Shown: one piece after another, positions 9,484-20,556 of the stretch | Position numbering within the stretch: position 1 is the stretch's first letter | Layout of the letters: each line of letters begins with the position of its first letter | Origin: Roseateles noduli | GTDB taxonomy: Bacteria > Pseudomonadota > Gammaproteobacteria > Burkholderiales > Burkholderiaceae_C | DNA: 64,000 nt | Assembly: GCA_002205125.1 (NCBI GenBank) | Contig: NIOE01000004.1 | Span: forward strand, 62,001-126,000 | Direction of reading: 5' to 3' | Program-made: the position numbers and the translations under genes | The notes under the pieces: generated by a model | What the model was told of the DNA's origin: nothing | What the model saw: only the letters and a program-made list of their open reading frames with translations | The model's database searches: none

Positions 9484-9505
9484 CCTGAAGTTTCAATTAT
9501 TCAGG
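9484..9505. promoter_or_regulatory. Candidate LysR operator between divergent genes
   Basis: Perfect inverted repeat CCTGAA, 10 bases, TTCAGG, centred 26 bases upstream of the LysR start. The half-sites fit the interrupted-dyad form of LTTR sites (T-N11-A type). Assignment to this regulator is inferred from position. Confidence 0.55.
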
Positions 9506-9602
9506 ATCTGGAAAAAAGAAGTCGAGTTGGACGGCTTTATTCGATCAGGACGAATTCTTAAGCTTCGCTCACCTCTTCACCACTTCCTGAACGGAGCGAA
9601 TC

Positions 9603-10367
9603 ATGAGCAAGCAACTTGAAGGCAAGGTCGCCGTCGTCACCGGCGGCACCACGGGCATCGGCCTGGCGGCCGCGAAGGCTTTCGCGTCAGAAGGCGCGGT
9701 TGTCTACATCACCGGTCGGCGCAAGCCGGAGCTCGACGCGGCCGTCGCCGCGATCGGTCCCAACGCGATCGGCGTGCAGGCGGACTCGACCAAGCTGGCC
9801 GATCTCGACCGGCTGTACGCCGAGGTCGGCGAGCGCCACGGCCGCCTGGACGTGCTTTACGCCAACGCCGGCGGCGGCACGATGGCCGCGCTCGGCGAGC
9901 TGACCGAGCAGCACGTCGACGAGACCTTCGAGCGCAACGTCAAGGGCGTGATCTTCACCGTGCAGAAGGCGCTGCCGCTGCTGGACAAGGCGGCCACCGG
10001 CGCGTCGGTGATCCTGGCCGGATCGACGACGAGCTCGATGGGCACGGCCAACTTCAGCGTCTACAGCGCGACGAAGGCCGCGGTGCGCAACCTGGCGCGC
10101 AGCTGGATCCTCGACCTCAAGGGCCGTGCGATCCGCATCAACACGCTGTCCCCCGGCCCGATCCATACGCCGGGCCTGGTGGAGCTGGCCGGCCCCGATC
10201 CGGTCAACCAGCAAGGCCTGCTGGACTACCTGACCTCGCAGCTGCCGATCGGCCGCATCGGCCAGCCGGAGGACATCGCGAAGGCGGCGGTCTACCTGGC
10301 CTCCGACGCCTCGTCCTTCGTCACCGGCATCGAGCTGTTCGTCGACGGTGGCATGGTCCAGGCCTGA
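9603..10367 (+). CDS. Short-chain dehydrogenase/reductase (classical SDR)
   Basis: A 254-residue classical SDR. The cofactor motif TGGTTGIG lies at residues 14-21, the NAG segment in LYANAGGG, and the catalytic Tyr and Lys in VYSATKAAV, with a C-terminal FVTGIELFVDGG. An Arg in ITGRRKPEL after beta-2 suggests NADP(H). CGGAG stands 10 bases before the ATG. It is divergent from the LysR gene and converges on the GH15 gene. The substrate is unknown. Confidence 0.9.
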   Translation: MSKQLEGKVAVVTGGTTGIGLAAAKAFASEGAVVYITGRRKPELDAAVAAIGPNAIGVQADSTKLADLDRLYAEVGERHGRLDVLYANAGGGTMAALGELTEQHVDETFERNVKGVIFTVQKALPLLDKAATGASVILAGSTTSSMGTANFSVYSATKAAVRNLARSWILDLKGRAIRINTLSPGPIHTPGLVELAGPDPVNQQGLLDYLTSQLPIGRIGQPEDIAKAAVYLASDASSFVTGIELFVDGGMVQA

Positions 10368-10395
10368 GCGAGCGGGCCGTGGGCGCGGCGCTTGC

Positions 10396-12189
10396 TCAGA
10401 TCTCCGAGTCCCACGGCTTGGACAGCCGCATCGCGCAATTGATGATGCCCACCATCGAGTAGGTCTGCGGGAAGTTGCCCCACAGCTCGCCGGTGACCGG
10501 GTGGGTATCTTCGGACAGCAGGCCCACGTGGTTGCGCGAGGCGAGCAGCGATTCGAACAGCTCCCGCGCCTGCTCGACGCGGCCGATGCGTGCGAGCGCG
10601 TCGATGCGCCAGAACGCGCAGATGTTGAAGGAGGTCTCGGGTTTGCCGAAGTCGTCGGGCGCTTCATAGCGGCGCATGTAGGGACCGTCGCAGAGCGAGG
10701 CCTCCAGCGCGTCGACGGTCTTCACGAAGCGCGGGTCCATCGGATCGATGAAGCCGACCTCGGTCATCAGCAGCACGCTGGCGTCGAGGTCCTTCCCGCC
10801 GAAGCTCTCGACGAAGGCCTGGCGCTGCTCGCTCCAGGCGTTGTCCAGGATCTTCTGCTTGATCAGCGTGGCGCGTTCCTCCCACAGCGCGGCGCGCTGC
10901 GGCAGCTTGAGTTCGCGCGCGATCCTGGCCAGGCGGTCGCAGGCGGCCCAGTTCATCAGCACCGACGAGGTATGGACCCGCGCCCGCGTGCGCAGCTCCC
11001 ACATGCCGGCGTCGGGCTTGTCGTGGATGGCGAAGGCCTGCTCGCCGGCGCGCTCCAGCAGCGCGAACTCGTCGATGCCCGCGCGCTGGTGCAGGCGGTG
11101 GTCGAAGAAGGACTGCGCCGAGCCCAGCACGATGTTGCCGTAGACGTCATGCTGGAAATGCTCGTAGGCCTGGTTGCCCGCGCGCACCGGGCCCATGCCG
11201 CGGTAGCCGCGCAGGTGCGGGACCATGTACTCGGTGAGCTTGGCCTCCAGCCCGATGCCGTAGAGCGGCTGCACGTGGCCGTCCTTGGACTGGCCGATGA
11301 TGTTGCGCATCCAGCGCAGGTAGTCCTCCATCGTGCCGGTCTCGGACAGGCTGTTGAGCGCGCGCACGACGAAGAAGGCGTCGCGCAGCCAGCAGTAGCG
11401 GTAGTCCCAGTTGCGCTGCGTGTGCGGCGCCTCGGGCACGCTGGTGGTCATCGCGGCGACGATGGCGCCGGTCTCCTCGAACAGGCACATCTTCAGCGTG
11501 ATCGCGGCGCGGATCACCGCCTCCTGCCATTCGAGCGGGATGGCGAGCCGGCGCGTCCAGTCGCGCCAGTAGCTGATGGTCTTCTCCTCCAGCAGCCGCG
11601 CGGTGTCCTCGACGGCGCGGTCCAGCGTCTCGTCGGGGCCGAAGATGAAGCTCATCGGCATGTCGAGCGCGAAGGGCGTCTCTTCCTGCACGTAGGTGAG
11701 CGGTGCGTTGGTGGTCAGCCGGATGGTGCCGTCCGGGCTGACGAAGCGCAGGTGGTTGCTGCCGCGGGTGCGGGTGGGATGGGCGGAGCCCCATTGGATG
11801 ACGGGCCGCAGGATCACGCGGATGCGGGGATGACCCTGGATGGGGCGCATGCGGCGCACCAGCATCATGGGGCGGTAGGGGCGGTCGTTGAGGAAGAAGC
11901 GCGGCATGAAGTCGGTGACTTCGATGGCGTTGCCGTGCGTGTCGTAGAGGCGGGTGCGCAGCACGGCGGTGCCGTGGTCGTAGGACTGCTCGCTGCGGGA
12001 AAAATCTTCCAGTTCGACCTGGAAGGTGCCGTCGGGACCGATGCCGTCCGGCGAATCGATGAGCGCGTGGAAGACGGGATCGCCGTCGAAGCGCGGGGCG
12101 CAGCACCAGACGACGCGGGCGCGATCGTCGATCAGTGCGCTGACGGCGCAGTTGCCGACGAGGCCGAGTTTCAGAGAGGCTGCATCCAT
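10396..12189 (-). CDS. Glycoside hydrolase family 15 protein (glucoamylase/trehalase type)
   Basis: A 597-residue cytoplasmic protein. An N-terminal beta-sandwich-like region (GLVGNCAVSALIDD, CCAPRFDGDPVF) is followed by an (alpha/alpha)6 barrel with the family segments NWDYRYCWLRDAFF, an acidic MWELRTRARVHTSS and the C-terminal LLSEDTHPVTGELWGNFPQT. GH15 members of this bacterial type hydrolyse alpha-glucosidic bonds in maltodextrins or trehalose; the sequence alone does not decide. The start follows AAGGAGG on the coding strand. It stands alone, converging on the SDR gene. Confidence 0.88.
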   Translation of the reverse strand: MDAASLKLGLVGNCAVSALIDDRARVVWCCAPRFDGDPVFHALIDSPDGIGPDGTFQVELEDFSRSEQSYDHGTAVLRTRLYDTHGNAIEVTDFMPRFFLNDRPYRPMMLVRRMRPIQGHPRIRVILRPVIQWGSAHPTRTRGSNHLRFVSPDGTIRLTTNAPLTYVQEETPFALDMPMSFIFGPDETLDRAVEDTARLLEEKTISYWRDWTRRLAIPLEWQEAVIRAAITLKMCLFEETGAIVAAMTTSVPEAPHTQRNWDYRYCWLRDAFFVVRALNSLSETGTMEDYLRWMRNIIGQSKDGHVQPLYGIGLEAKLTEYMVPHLRGYRGMGPVRAGNQAYEHFQHDVYGNIVLGSAQSFFDHRLHQRAGIDEFALLERAGEQAFAIHDKPDAGMWELRTRARVHTSSVLMNWAACDRLARIARELKLPQRAALWEERATLIKQKILDNAWSEQRQAFVESFGGKDLDASVLLMTEVGFIDPMDPRFVKTVDALEASLCDGPYMRRYEAPDDFGKPETSFNICAFWRIDALARIGRVEQARELFESLLASRNHVGLLSEDTHPVTGELWGNFPQTYSMVGIINCAMRLSKPWDSEI

Positions 12190-12319
12190 CGTTCCTCCTT
12201 CTTCGTCGTTCTTGCGATGTTGCACGGACGGGAACCGGGCAGCGGGCAAGGAACGTTCCTGCGGAGGAGAAACCGCCCGGGCGCGGGCGGTGTGCGATGG
12301 CAACAGAGTGTGGGGCGGC

Positions 12320-13870
12320 TTATGCCGCCAGCCGGAACGTGCTCACCAACGCCGTGAGCTGCTCGGCCTGCGAGCGCAGGCTGCCCGCCGCTGCGGCCGA
12401 TTCCTCGACCAGCGCGGCGTTCTGCTGCGTCATCTCGTCCAGGCGCTGCACAGCGACGTTGACCTGGCCGATGCCGTCCTTCTGTTCGGCCGCCGCCGTC
12501 GCGATCTCGCCGACGATGTCGGCCACCCGGCGCACGCCCTGGACGATCTCGCCCATGGCCTCGCCCGCGTTCTGCGCCAGCCGCGTGCCGGTGTCCACCC
12601 GCAGCACGCTCTCGCCGATCAGCGCCTTGATCTCCTTGGCCGCGCCCGCCGAGCGCTGCGCCAGCGCGCGCACCTCGCCGGCCACCACCGCGAAGCCGCG
12701 GCCCTGCTCGCCGGCGCGCGCGGCCTCGACCGCCGCGTTCAACGCGAGGATGTTGGTCTGGAACGCGATGCCGTCGATGACGCCGATGATGTCGTTGATG
12801 CGGCGCGAGCTCGATTCGATCTGCTGCATCACCGCGACCACCTCGCCGACGACGTCGCCGCCCTTGGAGGCCGACACGCGCGTCGCGCTCACCAGGTCGT
12901 TGGCCTGCTGCGCCGAACTCGCCGTGTTGGCGACCGTGCCGGTCAGCTCTTCCATCGAGGAAGCCGTCTCCTGCAGGTTGGAGGCCGTGGCCTCCGTGCG
13001 CGCCGACAGGTCTTCGTTGCCGGTCGCGATCTCGCGCGTCGCGACGTTGATCGTCTCCGTGCCGTCCCGCACCTGGCGCACCATGCGCCGCAGCGAGTCC
13101 TGCATCGTGCTCAGCTCGCGCAGCAGCACGCCGATCTCGTCGCTGCGATCGACGACGATGTCCTGGCTCAGGTCGCCGCTGGCGATCGTCTGCGCCACCG
13201 CGCCGGCCCGCACCATCGGCGCCCGCACCGAGTGCGTGATGCGCCAGGCGATGAAGATGCCCAGCACCACCGCGATGGCCGTCAACGAGAGCATCAAGGT
13301 CGCCGCCTGCGCGGCCTGTGCGCGCTGCTCCGCCGCGAAGGCGTCGGTGTCCTCCGAGATCAGCGACACCAGCTTCTCGACCGACGCGAGGTAGCTCGCC
13401 GCCGCCGGGACCAGGGTCTGGTCGACCTGCCGCGCGCCGGCCTCCGGATCGGCCTTGATCGCGGCCATCACGCCTTTGCGGATGTCGACGTAGCGTTGCC
13501 GCTCCGCGGCAATCACCGGCAGCTGCGCCTTCTGCTCGGTGTCGTCGATGACCTTGTCGAGATCGGCCTGCAGCTGGTTGATGCGGTCCGTGGTCTTCGT
13601 CATCTCACCCGACAGGAAGCCGCTGAGCCCCTCGTGTCCGCCGGACTTGGCCATCGCCAGCACGCGGTTGAGGTTGAGCTCGGTCGCGGCGCGCCAGTTC
13701 GTGGCCATCAGCCGGCGCTGCTCCAGCGTGTTGAGCTGCTCGCTGAGCCGCACCATCTCGCGCAGTTTGAAGACGCCCACGCCGGTCATCAGCGCCGCCA
13801 TCGCGAGTACCGCCGCGAACCCGACTTGCAACAAGGTCGTGATCTTCATCCGGCTCAGTGCCTGCAGCAT
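12320..13870 (-). CDS. Methyl-accepting chemotaxis protein
   Basis: A 516-residue receptor: a membrane segment at about residues 11-31, a periplasmic four-helix-bundle-type sensor, a second membrane segment, HAMP and the signalling domain. The hairpin tip is visible around [13 protein letters not shown] and the preceding [22 protein letters not shown] precedes the ATG at 13868-13870. It is read in the same direction as the next receptor upstream, separated by 258 bases that carry a short tandem repeat and a hairpin. The ligand is unknown, and no CheA/W genes are in the window. Confidence 0.93.
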   Translation of the reverse strand: MLQALSRMKITTLLQVGFAAVLAMAALMTGVGVFKLREMVRLSEQLNTLEQRRLMATNWRAATELNLNRVLAMAKSGGHEGLSGFLSGEMTKTTDRINQLQADLDKVIDDTEQKAQLPVIAAERQRYVDIRKGVMAAIKADPEAGARQVDQTLVPAAASYLASVEKLVSLISEDTDAFAAEQRAQAAQAATLMLSLTAIAVVLGIFIAWRITHSVRAPMVRAGAVAQTIASGDLSQDIVVDRSDEIGVLLRELSTMQDSLRRMVRQVRDGTETINVATREIATGNEDLSARTEATASNLQETASSMEELTGTVANTASSAQQANDLVSATRVSASKGGDVVGEVVAVMQQIESSSRRINDIIGVIDGIAFQTNILALNAAVEAARAGEQGRGFAVVAGEVRALAQRSAGAAKEIKALIGESVLRVDTGTRLAQNAGEAMGEIVQGVRRVADIVGEIATAAAEQKDGIGQVNVAVQRLDEMTQQNAALVEESAAAAGSLRSQAEQLTALVSTFRLAA

Positions 13871-14070
13871 GGCGTACTCCGATATCGATGGTGCAATCGA
13901 TTATGGGAGTCGCCCACCCCTGCGACAACACGCGGGTGAACCCGGGTCCCTCGTCCGAGGGGCCGATGGAATAAGGGAACCCGGGCGATCCGCGACCGAT
14001 CTCACGACAGGTGCCGGGTCATGCGTGGCGCGGACACCAACTCGACACAAACCGTTCCGAGCGGATCCGC

Positions 14071-14110
14071 GCGTCTCCATGCGTCTCCATGCGTCTCCAT
14101 GCGCCTCCAT
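14071..14110. repeat. 10-bp tandem repeat between two chemoreceptor genes
   Basis: Four head-to-tail copies of GCGTCTCCAT, the last with one change (GCGCCTCCAT), ending 18 bases from the stop of the upstream receptor gene. The 258-base gap also holds a GC-rich hairpin at about 13945-13964 that could end transcription of that gene, although there is no T-run. No other function is evident. Confidence 0.85.
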
Positions 14111-14128
14111 GCGACATGGCGCGGCCCG

Positions 14129-15673
14129 TCACGCCAGCCGGAACACCCGCACCAGCTCCGCGAGCTCCTTGGCCTGCTGCTGCAGGCTGTCGGCGGCCGC
14201 GCTGCTTTCCTCGACCAGCGCGGCGTTCTGCTGCGTCACCTGGTCCAGCTGCGTGACCGCGTGACCGATCTGCTGGATGCCGCGCGACTGCTCGCCGCTG
14301 GCGGAGGCGATCTCGCCGATGAGCACGCTGACCTGCCGCACCTGGTCGACGATGCCCTGCATCGCCGCGCCGGCGTCGTCGGCGAGTCCGGAGCCCGACT
14401 GCACCTGCTCGACGCTGCGGCCGATCAGCGCCTTGATCTCGCGCGCGGCCTGCGCCGACCGTTGCGCCAGCGCCCGAACCTCCGACGCGACGACGGCGAA
14501 GCCCTTGCCCTGCTCGCCGGCGCGGGCCGCCTCGACCGCCGCGTTCAGCGCGAGGATGTTGGTCTGGAACGCGATGCTGTCGATGACGCCGATGATGTCG
14601 GCGATCTGCTTCGACGAGGTGCTGATGTCCTGCATCGTGCGCACCACCTGCTGGACCACGCCGCCGCCCTGGCCCGCGGCCTCGGCGGCGCGCGTGGCCA
14701 GCGCGTCGGCCTGGCCGGCCGTGGACGCGTTGTTCTGCACGGTGCTCGACAGCTCCTCCATCGACGCCGCCGTCTGCTGCAGGTTGCTGGCCTGTTCCTC
14801 GGTGCGCTGGCTCAGGTCCAGGCTGCCGGTGGCGATCTCGCTGGAGCCCGTCGCGATGCTTTCGCTGCTGTTGCGCACGCGACTGACGATGTCGCGCAGC
14901 GAGCCGGCCATCGCGCCCAGCGCCGCGATCAGGCGCGCCGCCTCGTCCTGGCCGGGCGTGGCGTCGCGGCTGCGCAGGTCGCCTTGCGCGACCGCCTCGG
15001 CGAAGTGGACCGCCTCCTGCATCGGCGCGGTGATCGAGCGCGTCGTGAACACGCCCGCGCCCAGCGCGATGACCACCGCCGCCAGCGCGGCGGCCAGGCT
15101 CCAGCCGCGCACCGACGCGGCGGTCGATTCGGCGCTGCGGAAGGACTCCGCGCCGACGCGCACCTGCAGCGCGAGCAGGGCGTCGATCGCGGCCTTCGCC
15201 TGCGCGCCCAGCGTCACGATGCGATCGCCGTAGATCGTCTGCGCCTTGGCCACGTCGCCGGCCTTCACCGCATCGCGCGCGGCCAGCAGGCCCTGCCGGA
15301 CGTAGTTGCCGCGCACCTCCGCGAAGGCCGTGGCCAGCTGCTTCTCCTCATCGGTGAGGTAGGTGGACATGTAGTCCTTCCACAGCCCGGTGATGGTCGC
15401 GATGTTGGTCTGCAGCTGCGTGTCCAGCGTCGACAGCTGCGCCGGGTCGCGGATCATCTCGGTGACCAGGATGCGGTTGCGCAGCATCAGGCTGTCGATG
15501 TCGCCGATCTGCTTGAGCGGGATGGTCCGGTCCTCGTAGATCGTCTTGAGGTCCGAGAACACGCGGCCGCTGCCCTGGATGCCCAGCGCCGAGACCCCGA
15601 GGATCAGCAGCAGCATCAGGCCGAAGGCCAGCGACAGGCGCTTGCCGGTGGTGAAACGACGCAGGAAGGTCAT
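14129..15673 (-). CDS. Methyl-accepting chemotaxis protein (4HB sensor type)
   Basis: A 514-residue receptor: N-terminal membrane segment (about 11-31), a four-helix-bundle periplasmic domain with the conserved early part [15 protein letters not shown], a second membrane segment near residue 190, HAMP, and a full signalling domain with [18 protein letters not shown] and [12 protein letters not shown]. The start MTFLRRF at 15673 is where the family begins; the frame upstream continues open but is Arg/Pro-rich and overlaps the next gene. The ligand is unknown. It has no C-terminal CheR-tethering pentapeptide. Confidence 0.93.
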   Translation of the reverse strand: MTFLRRFTTGKRLSLAFGLMLLLILGVSALGIQGSGRVFSDLKTIYEDRTIPLKQIGDIDSLMLRNRILVTEMIRDPAQLSTLDTQLQTNIATITGLWKDYMSTYLTDEEKQLATAFAEVRGNYVRQGLLAARDAVKAGDVAKAQTIYGDRIVTLGAQAKAAIDALLALQVRVGAESFRSAESTAASVRGWSLAAALAAVVIALGAGVFTTRSITAPMQEAVHFAEAVAQGDLRSRDATPGQDEAARLIAALGAMAGSLRDIVSRVRNSSESIATGSSEIATGSLDLSQRTEEQASNLQQTAASMEELSSTVQNNASTAGQADALATRAAEAAGQGGGVVQQVVRTMQDISTSSKQIADIIGVIDSIAFQTNILALNAAVEAARAGEQGKGFAVVASEVRALAQRSAQAAREIKALIGRSVEQVQSGSGLADDAGAAMQGIVDQVRQVSVLIGEIASASGEQSRGIQQIGHAVTQLDQVTQQNAALVEESSAAADSLQQQAKELAELVRVFRLA

Positions 15674-15789
15674 GGCGGTCTCCAACGGATCTTGTGAACG
15701 ACGGTGCCAGAACCGATTGCACGATATGTGCCAGCGGGAGGGAAGCCCCGCGCTCCGGTGACGACGATCCGCGTGCGCCGTGATGCGCG

Positions 15790-17046
15790 TCACGACGCGG
15801 GATCCGCCTTGTCCGTTCCCTTCGGCGCGTCCTGGCGCCGCGCGGGATCGGCGAAGGACACGCGCCGGGCCCGGTGCTGCGCCGCCAACGCCTCCGTCTG
15901 CATCACGCCCATGCGGTACAGCAGGTTGGCGTCGGGCAGTGGCACGCCCGTCTCGGCGAAGACCTCGAGCGCCCGGTCGAACCCGCGACGCGACTCCCAG
16001 TCCGAGCGCAGGCGCCTGGCCGCGCGATCGCGCGCCCGGCGCGCGTCGTCGATGGGTTCGGCCTTGGCGTAGGCGGCGTCGGGCCAGGTCCAGCATTGCA
16101 GCCGCGCGGCCGTCACGAGATCGCGCGGCAGCCGTGACGGGCGCAGGCTGCCGCGCATCGGGCAGGCGAGGTCCATCTGGTCGGCGAAGAGCCGCGCGAT
16201 CCGGCTCAGATCGCCGGCGTCCACGCCCGCCCCGGCGTCGTCCGCCCGCAGCCGGCGCAGCAGGTCCTGGACGGCGATCGCCGCCGGTGCCGGCAGCAGC
16301 TCCCGGGGCACCATGCGCAACGCGAGTCGGAGGATGCTCCGCTCGTCCGTGCTCGGCGTGGCGGCAGCACGTCTGGAGGCTGTCGCGCCCGTCGCACCCG
16401 TGCGGAGCCGTGCCTGCAGCCCCTGGATCGTGGCCTCGAGGCGCCGATGCATCTCCCGGAACGCCGCCGTCGGCGGCAGTTCCAGGCGGCAGTCGTCGTC
16501 GCACAGCGCCGCGCGCAGGCTGGCCGTCATCGCCAGTCGTGCCTGGTCCGCGTCGGGCGCGGCGCCGTCCATCGCCTCGTCCGGCACGATGCTGCGGGCG
16601 TGCCGGGTCTTGCGCAGCAGCAGGGGAACGTTCGCGTCGTTGCGCAGCGGCGGGTGCCCCAGCGTGGTTTCGAACAGCCGCAGGGCGCAGTCCGCCGGGA
16701 TGCAGATCGGCGCGCCCAGGTCGCCGATGTCGGCCGCGCTGAGGCATTCGGTGCCCGGGAGTTCGCGCAGGAACCGGTTGATCGTCGCCGCCGTGCAGCC
16801 TCCGGGCAGCGCGACCAGGGGCAGGCGTTGGGGCGGATGCGGAGCGGCCAGTGCCCGCAACCCGGAGAGATGGCCGTCCGGCAGCTCGTCAAGCGTTGCC
16901 GGGCGCAGGTCGCGCAGGTCGGCGATGATCGTGCCGGCGGTGGTGAGGCAGTGGCGCAGCGGGTCGTGGACCGTGCAGTCGCCGCGACGCGGGAGCGAGG
17001 AGAACGCCTGCGCGAACGCGAAGGAGGCGGGGATCGGTGGCGGCAT
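15790..17046 (-). CDS. Unrecognised 418-residue protein
   Basis: A soluble protein of 418 residues with no signal peptide, membrane segment or motif I recognise. Its composition (balanced A, L, D, R, with ordered hydrophobics such as [10 protein letters not shown] and [16 protein letters not shown]) is protein-like, unlike the frames opposite it. The N-terminal 190 residues and the C-terminal 160 residues look like separate helical domains joined by an Ala/Thr-rich linker. The C-terminus is charged and probably disordered. It stands alone between a chemoreceptor gene and icmF. An exported effector or a lineage-specific protein are both possible; neither is shown. Confidence 0.55.
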   Translation of the reverse strand: MPPPIPASFAFAQAFSSLPRRGDCTVHDPLRHCLTTAGTIIADLRDLRPATLDELPDGHLSGLRALAAPHPPQRLPLVALPGGCTAATINRFLRELPGTECLSAADIGDLGAPICIPADCALRLFETTLGHPPLRNDANVPLLLRKTRHARSIVPDEAMDGAAPDADQARLAMTASLRAALCDDDCRLELPPTAAFREMHRRLEATIQGLQARLRTGATGATASRRAAATPSTDERSILRLALRMVPRELLPAPAAIAVQDLLRRLRADDAGAGVDAGDLSRIARLFADQMDLACPMRGSLRPSRLPRDLVTAARLQCWTWPDAAYAKAEPIDDARRARDRAARRLRSDWESRRGFDRALEVFAETGVPLPDANLLYRMGVMQTEALAAQHRARRVSFADPARRQDAPKGTDKADPAS

Positions 17047-17127
17047 GCGGACGGACCTCGACGACGGTCCGCCTGAGTACCGCGACGGCGCACGCGCGGC
17101 GCGCCCGGCGCGCGCTCCCGCAGCCGC

Positions 17128-20100
17128 TTACATGCTGCGCCGGTACTGCCCGCCCACTTCAAACAGGGCCGCGGTGATCTGTCCGAGCGAGCACACCCGC
17201 ACCGCGTCCATCAGCACGTCGAAGACGTTGCCGTTGTCGATGACGGCCTGCTGCAGCCGCTTGAGCATGGCCGGCGCCTCGCCCGCATGGCGCGCGTGGA
17301 AATCGGCCAGGCGCGTGAGCTGACCCTGCTTCTCCTCCTCGGTGGAGCGCGCCAGCTCGATGTGCTCCGGCACCGGGTCGCCGTGCGGGTTGCGGAAGGT
17401 GTTCACGCCGATGATGGGGTACTCGCCGGTGTGCTTCAGCATCTCGTAGTGCATCGACTCTTCCTGGATCTTGCTGCGCTGGTAGCCCGTCTCCATCGCG
17501 CCCAGGACGCCGCCGCGCTCGGCGATGCGCTCGAACTCGGTCAGCACCGCCTCCTCGACCAGCTCGGTGAGCTCGTCGATGATGAACGCGCCCTGGCTGG
17601 GGTTCTCGTTCTTGGCCAGGCCCCACTCGCGGTTGATGACCAGCTGGATCGCCATCGCGCGGCGCACCGATTCCTCGGTCGGCGTGGTGATCGCCTCGTC
17701 GTAGGCGTTGGTGTGCAGCGAGTTGCAGTTGTCGTAGATCGCGATCAGCGCCTGCAACGTGGTGCGGATGTCGTTGAAGGCGATCTCCTGCGCGTGCAGG
17801 GAGCGGCCCGAGGTCTGGATGTGGTACTTCAGCTTCTGGCTGCGCTCGTTGGCGCCGTACTTGTCGCGCATCGCCACGGCCCAGATGCGGCGCGCGACGC
17901 GGCCCAGCACGGTGTACTCCGGGTCCATGCCGTTGCTGAAGAAGAAGCTCAGGTTGGGCGCGAAGTCGTCGATGTGCATGCCGCGTGCCAGATACGCCTC
18001 CACGAAGGTGAAGCCGTTGGACAACGTGAAGGCCAGCTGCGAGATCGGGTTCGCGCCCGCCTCGGCGATGTGATACCCGCTGATCGACACCGAGTAGAAG
18101 TTGCGCACGTCGTGGTTGACGAAGTACTGCGCGATGTCGCCCATCACCTTGAGCGAGAACTCGGTCGAGAAGATGCAGGTGTTCTGGCCCTGGTCCTCCT
18201 TGAGGATGTCGGCCTGCACCGTGCCGCGCACGTTGGCCAGCACCCAGGCGCGGATCTTGGCGGCCTCGTCGGCGGTCGGCTCGCGGCCGTTGTCGGCCTT
18301 GAACTTCGTCAGCTGCTGGTCGATCGCGGTGTTCATGAACATCGCCAGGATCGAGGGCGCCGGGCCGTTGATCGTCATCGACACGGAGGTCGTCGGGTGG
18401 CACAGGTCGAAGCCGTCGTACAGGACCTTCATGTCGTCCAGCGACGCGATGCTGACGCCGGAGTTGCCGACCTTGCCGTAGATGTCGGGCCGCGGCGCGG
18501 GGTCGGCGCCGTAGAGCGTGACCGAGTCGAAGGCCGTCGACAGCCGCTTGGCCGGCAGGCCCTCGGACACCAGCTTGAAGCGCCGGTTGGTGCGGAAGGC
18601 ATCGCCCTCGCCGGCGAACATGCGGGTGGGGTCCTCGCCTTCTCGCTTGAACGCGAACACGCCGGCCGTGTACGGGAAGCTGCCCGGCACGTTCTCCAGC
18701 ATCAGCCACTTCAGCAACTCGCCCTGGTCCTCGTACGGCGGCAGCACGACCTTGCGGATGCGCGTGCCCGACAGCGAGGTCGACACCAGCGCGGTGCGGA
18801 TCTCCTTGTCGCGGATCTTCACGACGTACTCGTCGCCGGCGTAGGCCTGCTGCATGTCGGGCCACTGCGCGAGCAGCTGGCGCGCGTCGGCGTCGAGCTT
18901 CGCTTGGCGCGATGCCGCGAGCGTCTCCAGCGAGGCCAGCGACGCAGCGCGTGTCTGCGCATCTCCGCCGGCTTCGGTGCCGACCAGCATCGCCGCGCTC
19001 GCGGTCAACTGCTGGATCTCGCGGGCCAGGCGCGCTTGCGCGCGGGCCCGCTTCTTGTACGAGCGCACCGTGTCGCCGATCTCGGCGAGGTAGCGCGAGC
19101 GCGCCGGCGGCACGATGGGCGTCTGGTGCGTGCTGAAGCGCGTGGCGGCGACCGGCAGACGGCCGTCGCGCAGGACCAGTCCAAGTTCAGCCAGGCGCGG
19201 CTTCAGCGCCTGGTAGAGCGCGGTGACGCCGTCGTCGTTGAAGCGGCTGGCCATGGTGCCGAAGACCGGCAGTTCCTCGGCCTTCTTGCCCCAGGCTTCC
19301 TTGTTGCGCTGCACCTGCTTGGCGACGTCGCGCCACGCGTCGGCGGCGCCCTTGCGGTCGAACTTGTTGATGGCGACGAACTCGGCGAAGTCCAGCATGT
19401 CGATCTTCTCGAGCTGGCTGGCCGCGCCGAACTCCGGCGTCATCACATACATCGGCACGTCGACGTGCGGCACGATGGCCGCGTCGCCCTGTCCGATGCC
19501 GGAGGTCTCGACGATGACCAGGTCGAAGCCGGCGACCTTGGCCGCGGCAATCACGTCGGGCAGCGCCTGCGAGATCTCCGAGCCGAAGTCGCGCGTCGCC
19601 AGCGAGCGCATGTAGACGCGTTGACCGGCCGCCCACGGGGCGATCGCGTTCATGCGGATGCGGTCGCCCAGCAGCGCGCCGCCGCTCTTGCGGCGCGACG
19701 GGTCGATGGAGATCACGGCGATGCGCAGCGCGTCGTCCTGGTCCAGGCGCAGGCGGCGGATCAGTTCGTCGGTCAGCGAGGACTTGCCCGCGCCGCCGGT
19801 GCCGGTGATGCCCAGCACGGGGGTGCGCAGGCCTTTGGCGGCGTCGCGCAGGGCCTGCGTGAAGCTCGCATCGGCGCGGCCGTTCTCCAGCGCCGTGATG
19901 GCCTGCGCGAGCGCGCGCCAGGCGCTTTCCGAATGGCCCTGCAGCGCGGCCACGGCCTTGGGCGCGGCGGCGCTGAGGTCCTGGTCGCAGCGCATGACCA
20001 TCTCGCCGATCATGCCCATCAGGCCCATGCGCTGGCCGTCCTCGGGGCTGAAGATGCGCACGCCCTGGTCGGCCAGGTCGCGGATCTCGGCCGGCACGAT

Positions 20101-20433
20101 CACGCCGCCGCCGCCGCCGAAGACCTGGATCTTCTCGCCCCCGCGCTGGCGCAGCAGCTCCACCATGTACTTGAAGTATTCGACGTGGCCGCCCTGGTAG
20201 GAGCTGACCGCGATGCCCTGCGCGTCTTCCTGCAGGGCGGCGGTGACGACCTCGTCCACCGAGCGGTTGTGGCCCAGGTGGATGACCTCCGCGCCCATGC
20301 TCTGCAGGATGCGCCGCATGATGTTGATCGCCGCGTCATGCCCGTCGAACAGGCTGGCGGCGGTCACGAAGCGGACCTTCTGGGTGGGGCGGTACTCGGC
20401 CAGGGCCTTGTACTCGGCGGACATCTCGGTCAT
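17128..20433 (-). CDS. icmF: Fused isobutyryl-CoA mutase IcmF
   Basis: A 1101-residue adenosylcobalamin enzyme in which three parts are fused: the B12-binding domain (residues about 18-150, cobalamin-ligand motif DGH at 30-32), a MeaB-like G-protein chaperone with P-loop [10 protein letters not shown] near 210-219, and the acyl-CoA mutase barrel (about 540-1101). IcmF interconverts isobutyryl-CoA and n-butyryl-CoA. The active-site segments FPYTAGVF and DQGQNTCIF have Phe and Gln where methylmalonyl-CoA mutases have Tyr and Arg, which supports IcmF over MCM. The start MTEMSAEY has GGAG upstream. A perfect 16-bp palindrome lies about 125 bases upstream and may be its operator. Confidence 0.95.
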   Translation of the reverse strand: MTEMSAEYKALAEYRPTQKVRFVTAASLFDGHDAAINIMRRILQSMGAEVIHLGHNRSVDEVVTAALQEDAQGIAVSSYQGGHVEYFKYMVELLRQRGGEKIQVFGGGGGVIVPAEIRDLADQGVRIFSPEDGQRMGLMGMIGEMVMRCDQDLSAAAPKAVAALQGHSESAWRALAQAITALENGRADASFTQALRDAAKGLRTPVLGITGTGGAGKSSLTDELIRRLRLDQDDALRIAVISIDPSRRKSGGALLGDRIRMNAIAPWAAGQRVYMRSLATRDFGSEISQALPDVIAAAKVAGFDLVIVETSGIGQGDAAIVPHVDVPMYVMTPEFGAASQLEKIDMLDFAEFVAINKFDRKGAADAWRDVAKQVQRNKEAWGKKAEELPVFGTMASRFNDDGVTALYQALKPRLAELGLVLRDGRLPVAATRFSTHQTPIVPPARSRYLAEIGDTVRSYKKRARAQARLAREIQQLTASAAMLVGTEAGGDAQTRAASLASLETLAASRQAKLDADARQLLAQWPDMQQAYAGDEYVVKIRDKEIRTALVSTSLSGTRIRKVVLPPYEDQGELLKWLMLENVPGSFPYTAGVFAFKREGEDPTRMFAGEGDAFRTNRRFKLVSEGLPAKRLSTAFDSVTLYGADPAPRPDIYGKVGNSGVSIASLDDMKVLYDGFDLCHPTTSVSMTINGPAPSILAMFMNTAIDQQLTKFKADNGREPTADEAAKIRAWVLANVRGTVQADILKEDQGQNTCIFSTEFSLKVMGDIAQYFVNHDVRNFYSVSISGYHIAEAGANPISQLAFTLSNGFTFVEAYLARGMHIDDFAPNLSFFFSNGMDPEYTVLGRVARRIWAVAMRDKYGANERSQKLKYHIQTSGRSLHAQEIAFNDIRTTLQALIAIYDNCNSLHTNAYDEAITTPTEESVRRAMAIQLVINREWGLAKNENPSQGAFIIDELTELVEEAVLTEFERIAERGGVLGAMETGYQRSKIQEESMHYEMLKHTGEYPIIGVNTFRNPHGDPVPEHIELARSTEEEKQGQLTRLADFHARHAGEAPAMLKRLQQAVIDNGNVFDVLMDAVRVCSLGQITAALFEVGGQYRRSM

Positions 20434-20556
20434 GACGTTTGTCTCCGGCGTGGGGGCGCGGTCGCCTGCAGGGGATGAGGATGGTCCCGCTGCGGCGCCT
20501 GTCGTGGGCAATCCCTTCTGGGGATCGCGTGTGCCACTGATTCTAGGTTCCGGTTG

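Noticed and set aside
17287-20478. A very long open frame on the plus strand opposite icmF
   Set aside because: Its translation is dominated by Arg, Ala, Gly, His and Val with no domain order, the usual antisense shadow of a high-GC gene; icmF on the other strand has clear motifs throughout.
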